Both the position numbers and the translations under genes were made by a program. Below are positions 25,594-32,207 of a stretch of DNA of 32,207 bases, one piece after another. Location: positions 1-32,207 of the forward strand of contig CAIZDL010000043.1 in assembly GCA_903931735.1 (NCBI GenBank). Reading direction: 5' to 3'. Under the pieces are notes generated by a model. That model did not search any database and was not told the origin of the DNA. It saw only the letters and a list, made by a program, of their open reading frames with translations. Every line of letters begins with the position of its first letter. Position 1 is the stretch's first letter. Source of the DNA: an uncultured Rhodospirillales bacterium. GTDB lineage: Bacteria; Pseudomonadota; Alphaproteobacteria; Azospirillales; Azospirillaceae.

Positions 25594-26058
25594 ATGAAAA
25601 CCTTCAACCTCAAACCCTCGGAGATCGAGAAGAAGTGGCTTCTCGTGGATGCCGATGGGCTCGTCCTGGGGCGGTTGGCCAGCGTCCTGGCGACCATCCT
25701 GCGGGGCAAGAACAAAGCAACTTACACGCCTTACCTTGATTGCGGTGATAACATCATCGTGATCAACGCTGAAAAGGTTCGCCTAACCGGGAACAAGCGT
25801 AAGGACGACATTTTCTATTGGCACACCGGCTATCCGGGTGGCATCAAGGGTCGTTCCAAGGGCCAGATTCTCGACGGCCGCTACCCCGAGCGGGTGCTGA
25901 TCAAGGCGGTTGAACGCATGGTGCCGCGCGGGCCGCTTGGTCGGCAGCAGATGAGCAACCTTCGGGTTTATGCCGGGGCCAACCATCCCCATGAAGCCCA
26001 GCAACCGCAAGTGCTCGACGTCGCGTCGCGCAATCCCAAGAACAAGAGGAGCGCGTAA
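25594..26058 (+). CDS. rplM: Ribosomal protein L13
   Basis: This encodes the 154-aa large-subunit protein L13. It starts [20 protein letters not shown] and contains [23 protein letters not shown], the TGYPGGIK motif and the [19 protein letters not shown] region, all diagnostic. The gene precedes rpsI by 5 nt, the standard two-gene arrangement. Confidence 0.98.
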   Translation: MKTFNLKPSEIEKKWLLVDADGLVLGRLASVLATILRGKNKATYTPYLDCGDNIIVINAEKVRLTGNKRKDDIFYWHTGYPGGIKGRSKGQILDGRYPERVLIKAVERMVPRGPLGRQQMSNLRVYAGANHPHEAQQPQVLDVASRNPKNKRSA

Positions 26059-26063
26059 AGCCC

Positions 26064-26564
26064 ATGGCCGGCGCAACCCTGACTCTGTCCAGCCTCAAAG
26101 ATCTTGGCGCCCCTGCCGCCCCGGTCGCGAGCGCTGCCCCCTCCAAGCCCGAGCCTGTGGAGCCTAAGATCGACTCCCAGGGTCGGTCGTATGCCACCGG
26201 CAAGCGGAAAAACGCGGTCGCCCGCGTTTGGATTAAGCCGGGTAATGGTTCGGTGACAATCAATGGCCGTGAGAGCAAGGCTTATTTCGCTCGCCCGGTG
26301 TTGCGGATGATTGTTAGCCAGCCTTTCGGCATCGTAAATCGCGTCGATCAATATGATGTTGTGGCCACTGTGGTTGGCGGCGGGCTTTCGGGCCAGGCCG
26401 GCGCGGTTCGGCACGGCATTTCCAAGGCGCTGACCTACTATGAGCCGGCTCTCCGGGGGCCGTTGAAAGCTGCCGGGTTCCTTACCCGCGACAGCCGCGT
26501 CGTTGAACGTAAAAAGTACGGCCGGGCCAAGGCACGCCGCAGCTTCCAGTTCTCGAAGCGTTAA
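26064..26564 (+). CDS. rpsI: Ribosomal protein S9
   Basis: This encodes the 166-aa small-subunit protein S9. The core begins at [18 protein letters not shown] and ends with the basic tail [24 protein letters not shown], which reaches the ribosomal P-site. The first 40 residues are an Ala/Pro-rich extension found in alphaproteobacterial S9. AGGAGCG before the ATG acts as ribosome site. A hairpin terminator follows. Confidence 0.98.
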   Translation: MAGATLTLSSLKDLGAPAAPVASAAPSKPEPVEPKIDSQGRSYATGKRKNAVARVWIKPGNGSVTINGRESKAYFARPVLRMIVSQPFGIVNRVDQYDVVATVVGGGLSGQAGAVRHGISKALTYYEPALRGPLKAAGFLTRDSRVVERKKYGRAKARRSFQFSKR

Positions 26565-26578
26565 TCTCCCGCTGGCAG

Positions 26579-26616
26579 GCCGTGGTCGCTTTGGCGGCCA
26601 CGGCTGGCCGGTTTTT
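26579..26616 (+). terminator. Intrinsic terminator of rplM-rpsI
   Basis: An 11-bp stem (26579-26589 with 26594-26604, one G:U pair) closes a TTTG loop. A TTTTT run follows 7 nt after the stem. It begins 15 nt after the rpsI stop. Confidence 0.75.
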
Positions 26617-26726
26617 GTTTGGGCGCCGCGTCTGCGTCACGGGGGCACCGCTATGCGCGATGGTGTTCCTGCGGTGGTTTCTATGGTAAGGTTTCCCGTG
26701 TTCGCCCCCGCGCAGCAGGACTAGAT

Positions 26727-27722
26727 GTGCCGACCGGTCCAGATGCCCAGCCAAATCCTGAAGACGATAAGGCCGAAGGGGCTCCGACGGAGCGGCGCCG
26801 TTTGTTTGGCAGCGTCGTTGGGGCGTTGGGGTTAACCAAGCGAAATCCGCTGGTTACCGCGTCGCGCAGCTTGTGTTCAAAACTCGGTTTGATCCCCGGA
26901 CCCAATCGGCCGCGCGAAAATTGCGCCCCGCTCCATGGTGCCGCCTTGAAAAAGGCGTTGACCGAGCTGATCTGCGAGCGGGCACTGACACAGGAGTCAT
27001 ACGAGAACGATAAAAATAACTGGCAGCCGATGACGTTTGCCCAGTGGCAACATATGTATTTGAAAAGCTATTGCGTTTTTAGCTTTAACGATCACCGGCT
27101 TAATCTCACACTGTTCATGCGTCACTGGGAACAGGTGGTGCAACAGTCTTTGATGTTTGATCCTGATAATTTTCAAAATGAATTAAACGTTATTATCAAC
27201 GAATTTGGCTGGTTTGTTGAGAGTTTTACCATGCCAGACCAGAGCGTGACTGTCACTTTTCGCCATTTTAACAGCCAGATGATGATCCGGCAGCCGCCGG
27301 GCTCGCTTTATTATTTCGCAGCGGCTTGGAATAAGAATGATATCTTAAAGAATGGGTTGTTGCCCACCACCTCGGTCGATTCGTCGATCGGGCGGCGGGT
27401 CGCCGATTATGATGTGATGTTCAAGGCGTTTAATCTTGTTCACATCCGCTCGATCGCCAAAGATATGTATGAGTCGGCGGTGGGGTATAGCGACAGCGAA
27501 GATGTCTCGACCAATATTTTGCGGTTGATCGGCTATATGCCGATTATCGTTTTCAGGATCAACACGCAGAAAATTTCTGAAAATGTCTGGTCGCGGCGGA
27601 TGCCGATCTTTGATGAAGATAAAGATTCGGGCATCCTGCTGTCGTATACGTACTTGCCGGTCCCCGCGTTTGAACAGGTTATGCACGAGGACCCGATTCC
27701 GGATATCCTCGGACAGTTATGA
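26727..27722 (+). CDS. Unrecognised protein with possible ADP-ribosyltransferase-like segment
   Basis: This encodes a 331-aa protein of no family I can name. A GTG at 26727 with AGCAGGA six bases upstream is the best start; the frame stays open back to 26619, but that stretch begins right behind the rpsI terminator. After a Pro-rich, charged N-terminus (about 1-60), the core from about 95 onward is globular and rich in aromatic residues. Around residue 191, SLYYFAAAWNKNDILKNGLLP resembles the opening of KptA/DarT-like ART folds (L-Y-H-x-T...I-L-x-x-G-L-L-P), but the usual His is Tyr or Phe. A later PIIVFRINTQKI strand (about 273-284) fits the same fold. Its third-codon use is more AT-rich than that of its neighbours. 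The ART idea is tentative. Confidence 0.55.
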   Translation: MPTGPDAQPNPEDDKAEGAPTERRRLFGSVVGALGLTKRNPLVTASRSLCSKLGLIPGPNRPRENCAPLHGAALKKALTELICERALTQESYENDKNNWQPMTFAQWQHMYLKSYCVFSFNDHRLNLTLFMRHWEQVVQQSLMFDPDNFQNELNVIINEFGWFVESFTMPDQSVTVTFRHFNSQMMIRQPPGSLYYFAAAWNKNDILKNGLLPTTSVDSSIGRRVADYDVMFKAFNLVHIRSIAKDMYESAVGYSDSEDVSTNILRLIGYMPIIVFRINTQKISENVWSRRMPIFDEDKDSGILLSYTYLPVPAFEQVMHEDPIPDILGQL

Positions 27723-27740
27723 CCGATGGCGGAGCAGATC

Positions 27741-28118
27741 TCAGCGCGTGCCGGAGCGGGGCTTGGGGCGAAACGCGGTCGCCTGCCACGCTTCGAGGGC
27801 TTGCCGCGCGTCGGCTGGGCTGACCGTCAAGCTATCCGACCGTCCCTGGTGCGCGTGCTCCGGGGCGGCGGTTTCCTCACTGGTGATGGGGGCATCGAGC
27901 ACCGTTTCCGCCGGCCGCGAGATCGGAATCGGACCCGGGGCCTTGACCAAATAGGCGTCGTAAAGGCTGACTTGCGGCAGTGGCGGCCGGCGAATCACCT
28001 CCCGCGCTTTGACGACGGGCGCGGGCTCCGGAGGTGCGTTGATCAACGATGGCGCCACCGCCTTGGGGTTGGCGTCACCTTTTGCGCGCATCGTCTGTGT
28101 TTCGTCTTTGGTCGCCAT
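27741..28118 (-). CDS. Small Pro-rich hypothetical protein
   Basis: This encodes a 125-aa protein, hydrophilic and rich in Pro, Ala and Arg, with no membrane segment and no motif I recognise. The start at 28118 was chosen for AAAGGGGGCC upstream; the frame continues to 28187, which would overlap the divergent GTPase gene. It converges on the preceding gene (18-nt gap) and diverges from the GTPase with only 50 nt between starts, so the two may share a promoter region. Confidence 0.5.
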   Translation of the reverse strand: MATKDETQTMRAKGDANPKAVAPSLINAPPEPAPVVKAREVIRRPPLPQVSLYDAYLVKAPGPIPISRPAETVLDAPITSEETAAPEHAHQGRSDSLTVSPADARQALEAWQATAFRPKPRSGTR

Positions 28119-28168
28119 TCGTGGCCCCCTTTGCGTCCGTTGCCAAAACAAGACTGGCCTATCATACC

Positions 28169-29755
28169 ATGACTTGGTGGATTGCACCTCTCCGATGGAC
28201 GAAATTTCTTCGGCGGGCCTCCCTCGCCGCGCTGATCAGCCCTGAACGGCGGTTGGCGGAGCGGTTGCTTGCTCTGGAGGCTCATCTCAAGGCCGAGCAG
28301 CCGGATTTGGAGTCGTTGCTTCCCCTGATCCGGGCCTTTGATCGGGTGTTGGCCGATCTTGGCCTGCTTGGCCGGGGCGAGAGCCTTGCCGCCCGAGTCG
28401 CGTGGTGGCCGACCGTTAGCGTGCTGGGGCTCTATTCTGCCGGGAAGTCGAGTTTTATCAATACGTTCCTTGGGGTCGAGCTTCAAGCGGCGGGCAACCA
28501 GGCGGTCGATGATTTGTTCACCGTGATCACCCATGGCAGCGGATCTTCGCTGGCGGCCTTGCCGGGAAGTGCGATCAACGCCGATATCCGGTTTCCGTTT
28601 TACCGGGTGGCCGATGAGCTGGACCGGATCGCCGCCGATGAAGGCCGGAACATCGACTCCTACCTTCAGCTCAAAGTGTGTTCCAGCCCGCGTTTGAAGG
28701 GGCGGATTATCGTCGATTCTCCAGGTTTCGATGCCGGGGAGCAGCGTCGGGGCACTTTGGGGATTATCGAACATATCGTCGAGGTCTCCGACCTCGTGTT
28801 GATGTTTTTCGACGCGCGACGGCCGGAACCGGGTGCGATGCCAGACATGCTGGGTCATTTGGTCGGCCCAGCAGCAAACAGGGCCGATGCCGGCAAGTTG
28901 ATTTATGTTTTAAATCACTGCGATAGTACAGCCCGCGATGATAATCTGGATGAGGTTGTTGGCGCTTGGCAACGAAGCTTGGCTCAGGCCGGAATCGTCT
29001 TGACCCGCTTTTATTGTGTTTATAACACCGATGCCGCCCCGGTGATTCCCGATCAGGCGGTGCAGGCGCGGTATCAGGCCCGTTGCACCCACGATATGGC
29101 TGAAATTTACGCCCGCATCGCGGCGGTGGATGCCGGGCGCGGCCATCGGTTGTTGGGCCAATTGGCGGCGCTGGCGCGGGAACTGGAACAAAAAGTGCTG
29201 CCCGAACTGGAGTCGGCAACAACGAGGTGGCGTCGGGGGGTGCTGGCCGGGGGCTGGCCGTGGTGGCGGGGTGATGTTCGGCGGGAGATCGCGTCGCGCT
29301 TGCCCGAGCGCCTGGAGTCGATGGGGTTAGGCTTGCGCGCGGCTTTTTTGCGCAATAGCGGCCAAGCTGGCACGCTGGTGCTGGGGCATCCCGTCGGGTG
29401 GCCCCGCGCCCGCAAGGCGATTCCGCTGCTTCGTCATGCGGTTGAGCACCATACCCGGCTCTGGAATGATCGTTGCGTTGGCCTAAGCTCGACCCCGCGC
29501 CCCGAGCAACCGGCCCCAAAGAAGGGCGCGCAGCCTCGGCCGCCCGTGCCCCCATCGCCCCCCGCCGGGCGCCCGCCCTTATCGCCGCCAGTTTCGTGGG
29601 ACGAGGAGCCTTACTCCAGCCCGTTGCTGCAAACCGAATCGTTGCTCGCCAAGGCGGCTGGGTTGTTTGGCGCCGGGCGCGTTGCTGGCCGCCGAAAGTC
29701 CCGCCCGCCGTGCCGTCCACGCGACGATGAGGATATTGACTTTTTCGACGGTTAG
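28169..29755 (+). CDS. Dynamin-like GTPase
   Basis: This encodes a 528-aa large GTPase of the dynamin/EHD type. G1 is GLYSAGKSS (87-95), G3 is DSPG (183-186) and the G4 position reads NHCD (249-252), where most members have NKxD. Helical segments flank the GTPase domain (about 25-70 and 275-400), as in EHD and bacterial dynamin-like proteins. A WWRGDVRREIASRLPERL stretch (about 365-382) could touch membrane. The final 85 residues are Pro-rich and disordered, ending in the acidic DDEDIDFFDG. Such proteins bend or fuse membranes. The start at 28169 gives MTWWIAPL with a weak ribosome site. In a magnetotactic cell a link to membrane invagination is tempting but unsupported. Confidence 0.75.
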   Translation: MTWWIAPLRWTKFLRRASLAALISPERRLAERLLALEAHLKAEQPDLESLLPLIRAFDRVLADLGLLGRGESLAARVAWWPTVSVLGLYSAGKSSFINTFLGVELQAAGNQAVDDLFTVITHGSGSSLAALPGSAINADIRFPFYRVADELDRIAADEGRNIDSYLQLKVCSSPRLKGRIIVDSPGFDAGEQRRGTLGIIEHIVEVSDLVLMFFDARRPEPGAMPDMLGHLVGPAANRADAGKLIYVLNHCDSTARDDNLDEVVGAWQRSLAQAGIVLTRFYCVYNTDAAPVIPDQAVQARYQARCTHDMAEIYARIAAVDAGRGHRLLGQLAALARELEQKVLPELESATTRWRRGVLAGGWPWWRGDVRREIASRLPERLESMGLGLRAAFLRNSGQAGTLVLGHPVGWPRARKAIPLLRHAVEHHTRLWNDRCVGLSSTPRPEQPAPKKGAQPRPPVPPSPPAGRPPLSPPVSWDEEPYSSPLLQTESLLAKAAGLFGAGRVAGRRKSRPPCRPRDDEDIDFFDG

Positions 29756-29848
29756 AGCGGGGCTGGGAATCGCACAGTGGCGACAGCTTGTTAGTTCTAA
29801 TCATTGCGGCAGTGACCTAGAATGCCCTGCCAAGCTGCGAGGAAAACG

Positions 29849-30202
29849 ATGGATACTGAATTGAAATGCCCTCAGTGCGCCTCTGAACATGTTTATCAAG
29901 ACGGCAGTCTTTGGGTTTGCCCGGAGTGTGCGCATGAATGGAACCCGCAGGCCGTCGCCGCTGCCCCCGGGGCGGAGGGGTCGCAGGGCGTGCGCGATGC
30001 CAACGGAAACGCGCTCACCGATGGCGATACGGTGACTGTGATCAAAGATTTGAAGGTCAAGGGGTCATCGTTGGTTGTCAAAGGCGGGACCAAGGTTAAA
30101 AATATCCGTCTGGTCGATGGTGCCGATGGGCACAACATAGCGTGCAAAATTGACGGGATCGGGGCTATGAACTTGAAATCTGAGTTTGTTAAAAGGGCTT
30201 AG
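29849..30202 (+). CDS. PhnA/YjdM-family zinc-ribbon protein
   Basis: This encodes a 117-aa protein with an N-terminal zinc ribbon (C7/C10 in CPQC and C24/C27 in CPEC, then HEWNP) and a C-terminal SH3-like domain ([53 protein letters not shown]-like end). This is the PhnA/YjdM family, widespread and of unclear function; it is not a phosphonoacetate hydrolase despite the old name. GAGGAAAACG precedes the ATG at 29849. Confidence 0.9.
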   Translation: MDTELKCPQCASEHVYQDGSLWVCPECAHEWNPQAVAAAPGAEGSQGVRDANGNALTDGDTVTVIKDLKVKGSSLVVKGGTKVKNIRLVDGADGHNIACKIDGIGAMNLKSEFVKRA

Positions 30203-30266
30203 TGGGGCGAAGTCAACAGGGAGATATCGTCCCGGATTCCCGGTCTCTATCACACAGGAGAAAGCG

Positions 30267-30626
30267 ATGCTTAGAACCATAATCATTAGTGTTGCCATGT
30301 CCTTACTGGTCGGCTTTTCGGGCGGTGTCGCTGGCGCAGGCGGCATAATCGATGATAACACCAGAGATTATGCCAAGTTTACATGTAAAGATCTGTTGGT
30401 TGATACCGCCGATGACATTAAAAAGGGCACTTCAAAGGAAGAGGCGGCGAAATTGAATTTAATTGCCGTCGTAATGTGGGCACATGGCTACGTCAGCCAG
30501 GGGAGCGATAATACAGAAATTTCGATACAAGACCTGGGGCAGGCGATGATCGCGGTTGGAACCGCCTGCAAGAAGCCCACGAACATGGTCATTGTCGATA
30601 TTGTTCGCCAGGCGACCGGCCATTGA
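30267..30626 (+). CDS. HdeA/HdeB-like periplasmic protein
   Basis: This encodes a 119-aa protein with an N-terminal signal peptide (about 1-25, hydrophobic core IIISVAMSLLVGF, cleavage near GAGG). The mature part has two Cys (C40 in FTCKDLL and C101 in GTACKK) and helical segments, the pattern of HdeA-family acid-stress chaperones, which need that disulfide. Function here is inferred from the fold pattern only. ACAGGAGAAAGCG before the ATG is a good ribosome site. A second small periplasmic gene follows 24 nt later. Confidence 0.7.
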   Translation: MLRTIIISVAMSLLVGFSGGVAGAGGIIDDNTRDYAKFTCKDLLVDTADDIKKGTSKEEAAKLNLIAVVMWAHGYVSQGSDNTEISIQDLGQAMIAVGTACKKPTNMVIVDIVRQATGH

Positions 30627-30650
30627 TGACTTAAGGGTTGGTGGCGGGGA

Positions 30651-31109
30651 ATGACTGGGATTCAGCGGCTCCGAACCCTCATGTGGCCCCTGCTTGGCGG
30701 GGTCGTTGCTGTGCTTGGGGGCGTTCTCGCAAGCCCGGCGGTGGCCGAACAGCCTGGGCTTGCCGAGAGCGTTCTTGCGCAACCAGCGCAGCCTCGCCCA
30801 CGGGACTGCGAGACTGTCGACATGATCACGCTGAAATTCTGTGCCGTCGCAGATTTTCGGGCGGCCGACAAAGCGCTCAACGCCGCTTATCAGAAGGCCC
30901 GGACTGCCTCGGCCGATGATGCTAACCGGGCGTTGCTTGTGGCGGCGCAGCGGGCATGGCTGCGTTTTCGCGATGCGGCGTGCGAATGGGAGGGCGATGC
31001 AGACGGCGGCAATCGGGGTAATCGTATGGCCGGGCTAATAATACTCACCTGCCTTGCGCGCATCACGATCGAACAAACAAAGGCTCTGGAGCGCGCGCTT
31101 GAGCCCTAG
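30651..31109 (+). CDS. LprI-like (DUF1311) exported protein
   Basis: This encodes a 152-aa protein with a signal peptide (about 1-32, ending SPAVAEQ). The DUF1311 pattern follows: DCE...T-x-FC near the start of the domain, ADKALNAAYQKA, LLVAAQRAWLRFRDAACEWE and a C-terminal CLARITIEQTKALE helix. LprI-type proteins in other bacteria inhibit lysozyme or act in the envelope; that role is not proven for this branch. A GGTGGCGGGGA site precedes the ATG. It is probably cotranscribed with the HdeA-like gene. Confidence 0.75.
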   Translation: MTGIQRLRTLMWPLLGGVVAVLGGVLASPAVAEQPGLAESVLAQPAQPRPRDCETVDMITLKFCAVADFRAADKALNAAYQKARTASADDANRALLVAAQRAWLRFRDAACEWEGDADGGNRGNRMAGLIILTCLARITIEQTKALERALEP

Positions 31110-31144
31110 CCCAGGTTAAATTAGGGCGTGGCGGTAACCAGTAT

Positions 31145-31972
31145 TTAGGTATGGCTCTGAAACCAGTGTTTGTATAATTTTGCCATGTCCAACAGGCCAT
31201 CGCACCCCACCTCCGAGAAGATTTTGTCGCGATCTTTTAAATCAGAATTAGGAAGCCGTTTTCGCTCCTCGACCAGTTCTCCGGCCATTTCTTTGTCGGT
31301 TATGGGCGCTGCTGTTCTTTTGACGTATTTGACGAATTCTTCGGATAGGCCGGCGGCCAATTTTGGGTCGTAACTGCACCCCAAGTAATCGAGTCCGTCT
31401 AAAACGCTTAAAACATCTTGAGCCTGATCAAGGATGCGCGAAGGATTCACCGGGGCATCGTTTGGCGCGATAGTTTTCCGCAGGGAAGGTATCTCGGCAG
31501 GATCCCCCTTTGCAGGGTGATGAATATAGGATTGGCGCGCCAACCCGCCGCCAACAGGCCGATTTGCGTTCATCGCGGCATCGTCTTTATGACCAGTGGG
31601 ATTATGCGCAAAATAAGAGGATAATAGCGCTGCGATGATAACCGCGATCACCCCCCCGACCCAATAAACTTTTCTTCCGAACAGCCCCGAAGTCGCGTCC
31701 GACTCGGGTCGGAAGGTTGAGTCTTTGTGGGTTTGGTTGTCGTGAGTAACGCGCTTTGATAGCAGTTTGTGATATATTATACTATTCGTCGTGGTTCCCG
31801 TCGGCTCGTCAAAGTCTACTCGCTTAATTCTCACGGCATCGAAGGAAAGGCGAATGCTTGGAATGTTGAGCAGGCACTCGTGTGCTGCTTCTTCCATTGT
31901 ACTGTATTCGGTCAAGGAATATTCTCTCCAGTCCGCTCGGCGCGCGACCTCAATTATGAACTTGGTAATCAT
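31145..31972 (-). CDS. Single-pass membrane protein, function unknown
   Basis: This encodes a 275-aa protein. An N-terminal soluble part (about 1-110) is followed by one membrane helix (about 102-122, VYWVGGVIAVIIAALLSSYF) and a C-terminal domain with two Cys (LGCSYDP and VGCDGLL), helical and charged. The start at 31972 is supported by AGGAGCGGCG; the frame is open further upstream to 32125 without similarity. Base composition is more AT-rich than the window average. It converges on the LprI-like gene. No family recognised. Confidence 0.6.
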   Translation of the reverse strand: MITKFIIEVARRADWREYSLTEYSTMEEAAHECLLNIPSIRLSFDAVRIKRVDFDEPTGTTTNSIIYHKLLSKRVTHDNQTHKDSTFRPESDATSGLFGRKVYWVGGVIAVIIAALLSSYFAHNPTGHKDDAAMNANRPVGGGLARQSYIHHPAKGDPAEIPSLRKTIAPNDAPVNPSRILDQAQDVLSVLDGLDYLGCSYDPKLAAGLSEEFVKYVKRTAAPITDKEMAGELVEERKRLPNSDLKDRDKIFSEVGCDGLLDMAKLYKHWFQSHT

Positions 31973-32207
31973 GACGCCGCTCCTGCAAAACTGACATAGT
32001 ATATATTCAAAACCGGGTAAAAACAATGACCGCCCACGGGAGCGAGGTGCGCCTTTCGCGGCCCAAGGCGGCGGCAGACAACGAGCGTCTTTTGGCCTAA
32101 ATTGCGCACCAGTGATCAACAACACCTGCCTATCCGGTTGACGCAGACACCCACTAGGTATAGTATTTTATAGAAAGTTGCTGGTCTGGCCAGCAATGCG
32201 TTGGAAA
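31973..32207. other. Right-edge intergenic sequence
   Basis: These 235 bp upstream of the minus-strand gene hold no supported coding frame. The AT-rich stretches TATATTC (about 32001) and TATAGTATTTTATAG (about 32159) could belong to promoters, but no paired -35 box is clear. Confidence 0.35.

Noticed and set aside
28764-29804. 346-aa minus-strand frame opposite the GTPase
   Set aside because: It is an Arg/Pro/Ala-rich shadow of the GTPase coding sequence, without start signal.

Overview
This 32.2-kb window comes from a high-GC magnetotactic alphaproteobacterium, most likely of the Rhodospirillales/Magnetospirillum type. The first 7.6 kb hold six consecutive magnetosome genes in the order of the conserved mamAB operon. 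The remainder is an ordinary alphaproteobacterial chromosome. All assignments rest on reading motifs, domain order and gene order by eye; no database search was run.

Region 1 (1-7655, plus strand) is the magnetosome gene block: the 3' part of mamE (tandem magnetochrome CxxCH domains followed by two PDZ domains, cut by the window edge), a mamJ-like Pro/Ala-rich acidic gene, mamK (actin-like filament), mamL, mamM (CDF iron transporter) and mamO (degenerate protease plus TauE-like membrane domain). mamN is absent: mamM and mamO overlap by 4 nt. The block stops after mamO. mamP, A, Q, R, B, S, T and U, which follow in Magnetospirillum, are not in the next 24 kb. Together these genes would build the magnetosome membrane and iron supply (MamM, MamL, MamE, MamO) and align the organelles in a chain (MamK, MamJ).

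Region 2 (7656-17455) starts with a FlaG-like orphan and a composite intergenic repeat. It continues with lolC-lolD (lipoprotein release), a coiled-coil membrane protein, trxB, a PilZ-like gene, a class II histone-deacetylase-family hydrolase and a bacteriohemerythrin on the plus strand. A glycosyltransferase, argG and two small membrane proteins lie on the minus strand.

Region 3 (17456-25593) carries a PAS-rich hybrid-free sensor kinase and an EamA permease on the plus strand. On the minus strand are a second bacteriohemerythrin, mnmA, a 57-aa DUF465 protein, rph and a lipoprotein lytic transglycosylase. Several intergenic repeats and palindromes lie between them.

Region 4 (25594-32207) has rplM-rpsI with a promoter and a terminator. 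It is followed by accessory-looking genes: an unrecognised protein with a possible ADP-ribosyltransferase-like segment, a small Pro-rich protein, a dynamin-like GTPase, a PhnA/YjdM zinc-ribbon protein, an HdeA-like periplasmic protein, a LprI/DUF1311 protein and an unrecognised single-pass membrane protein. Points most worth following up are the truncated mamAB block, a Glu-to-Gln change at the MamK catalytic position, the multiplied magnetochrome domains in MamE, and the uncharacterised genes downstream of rpsI.
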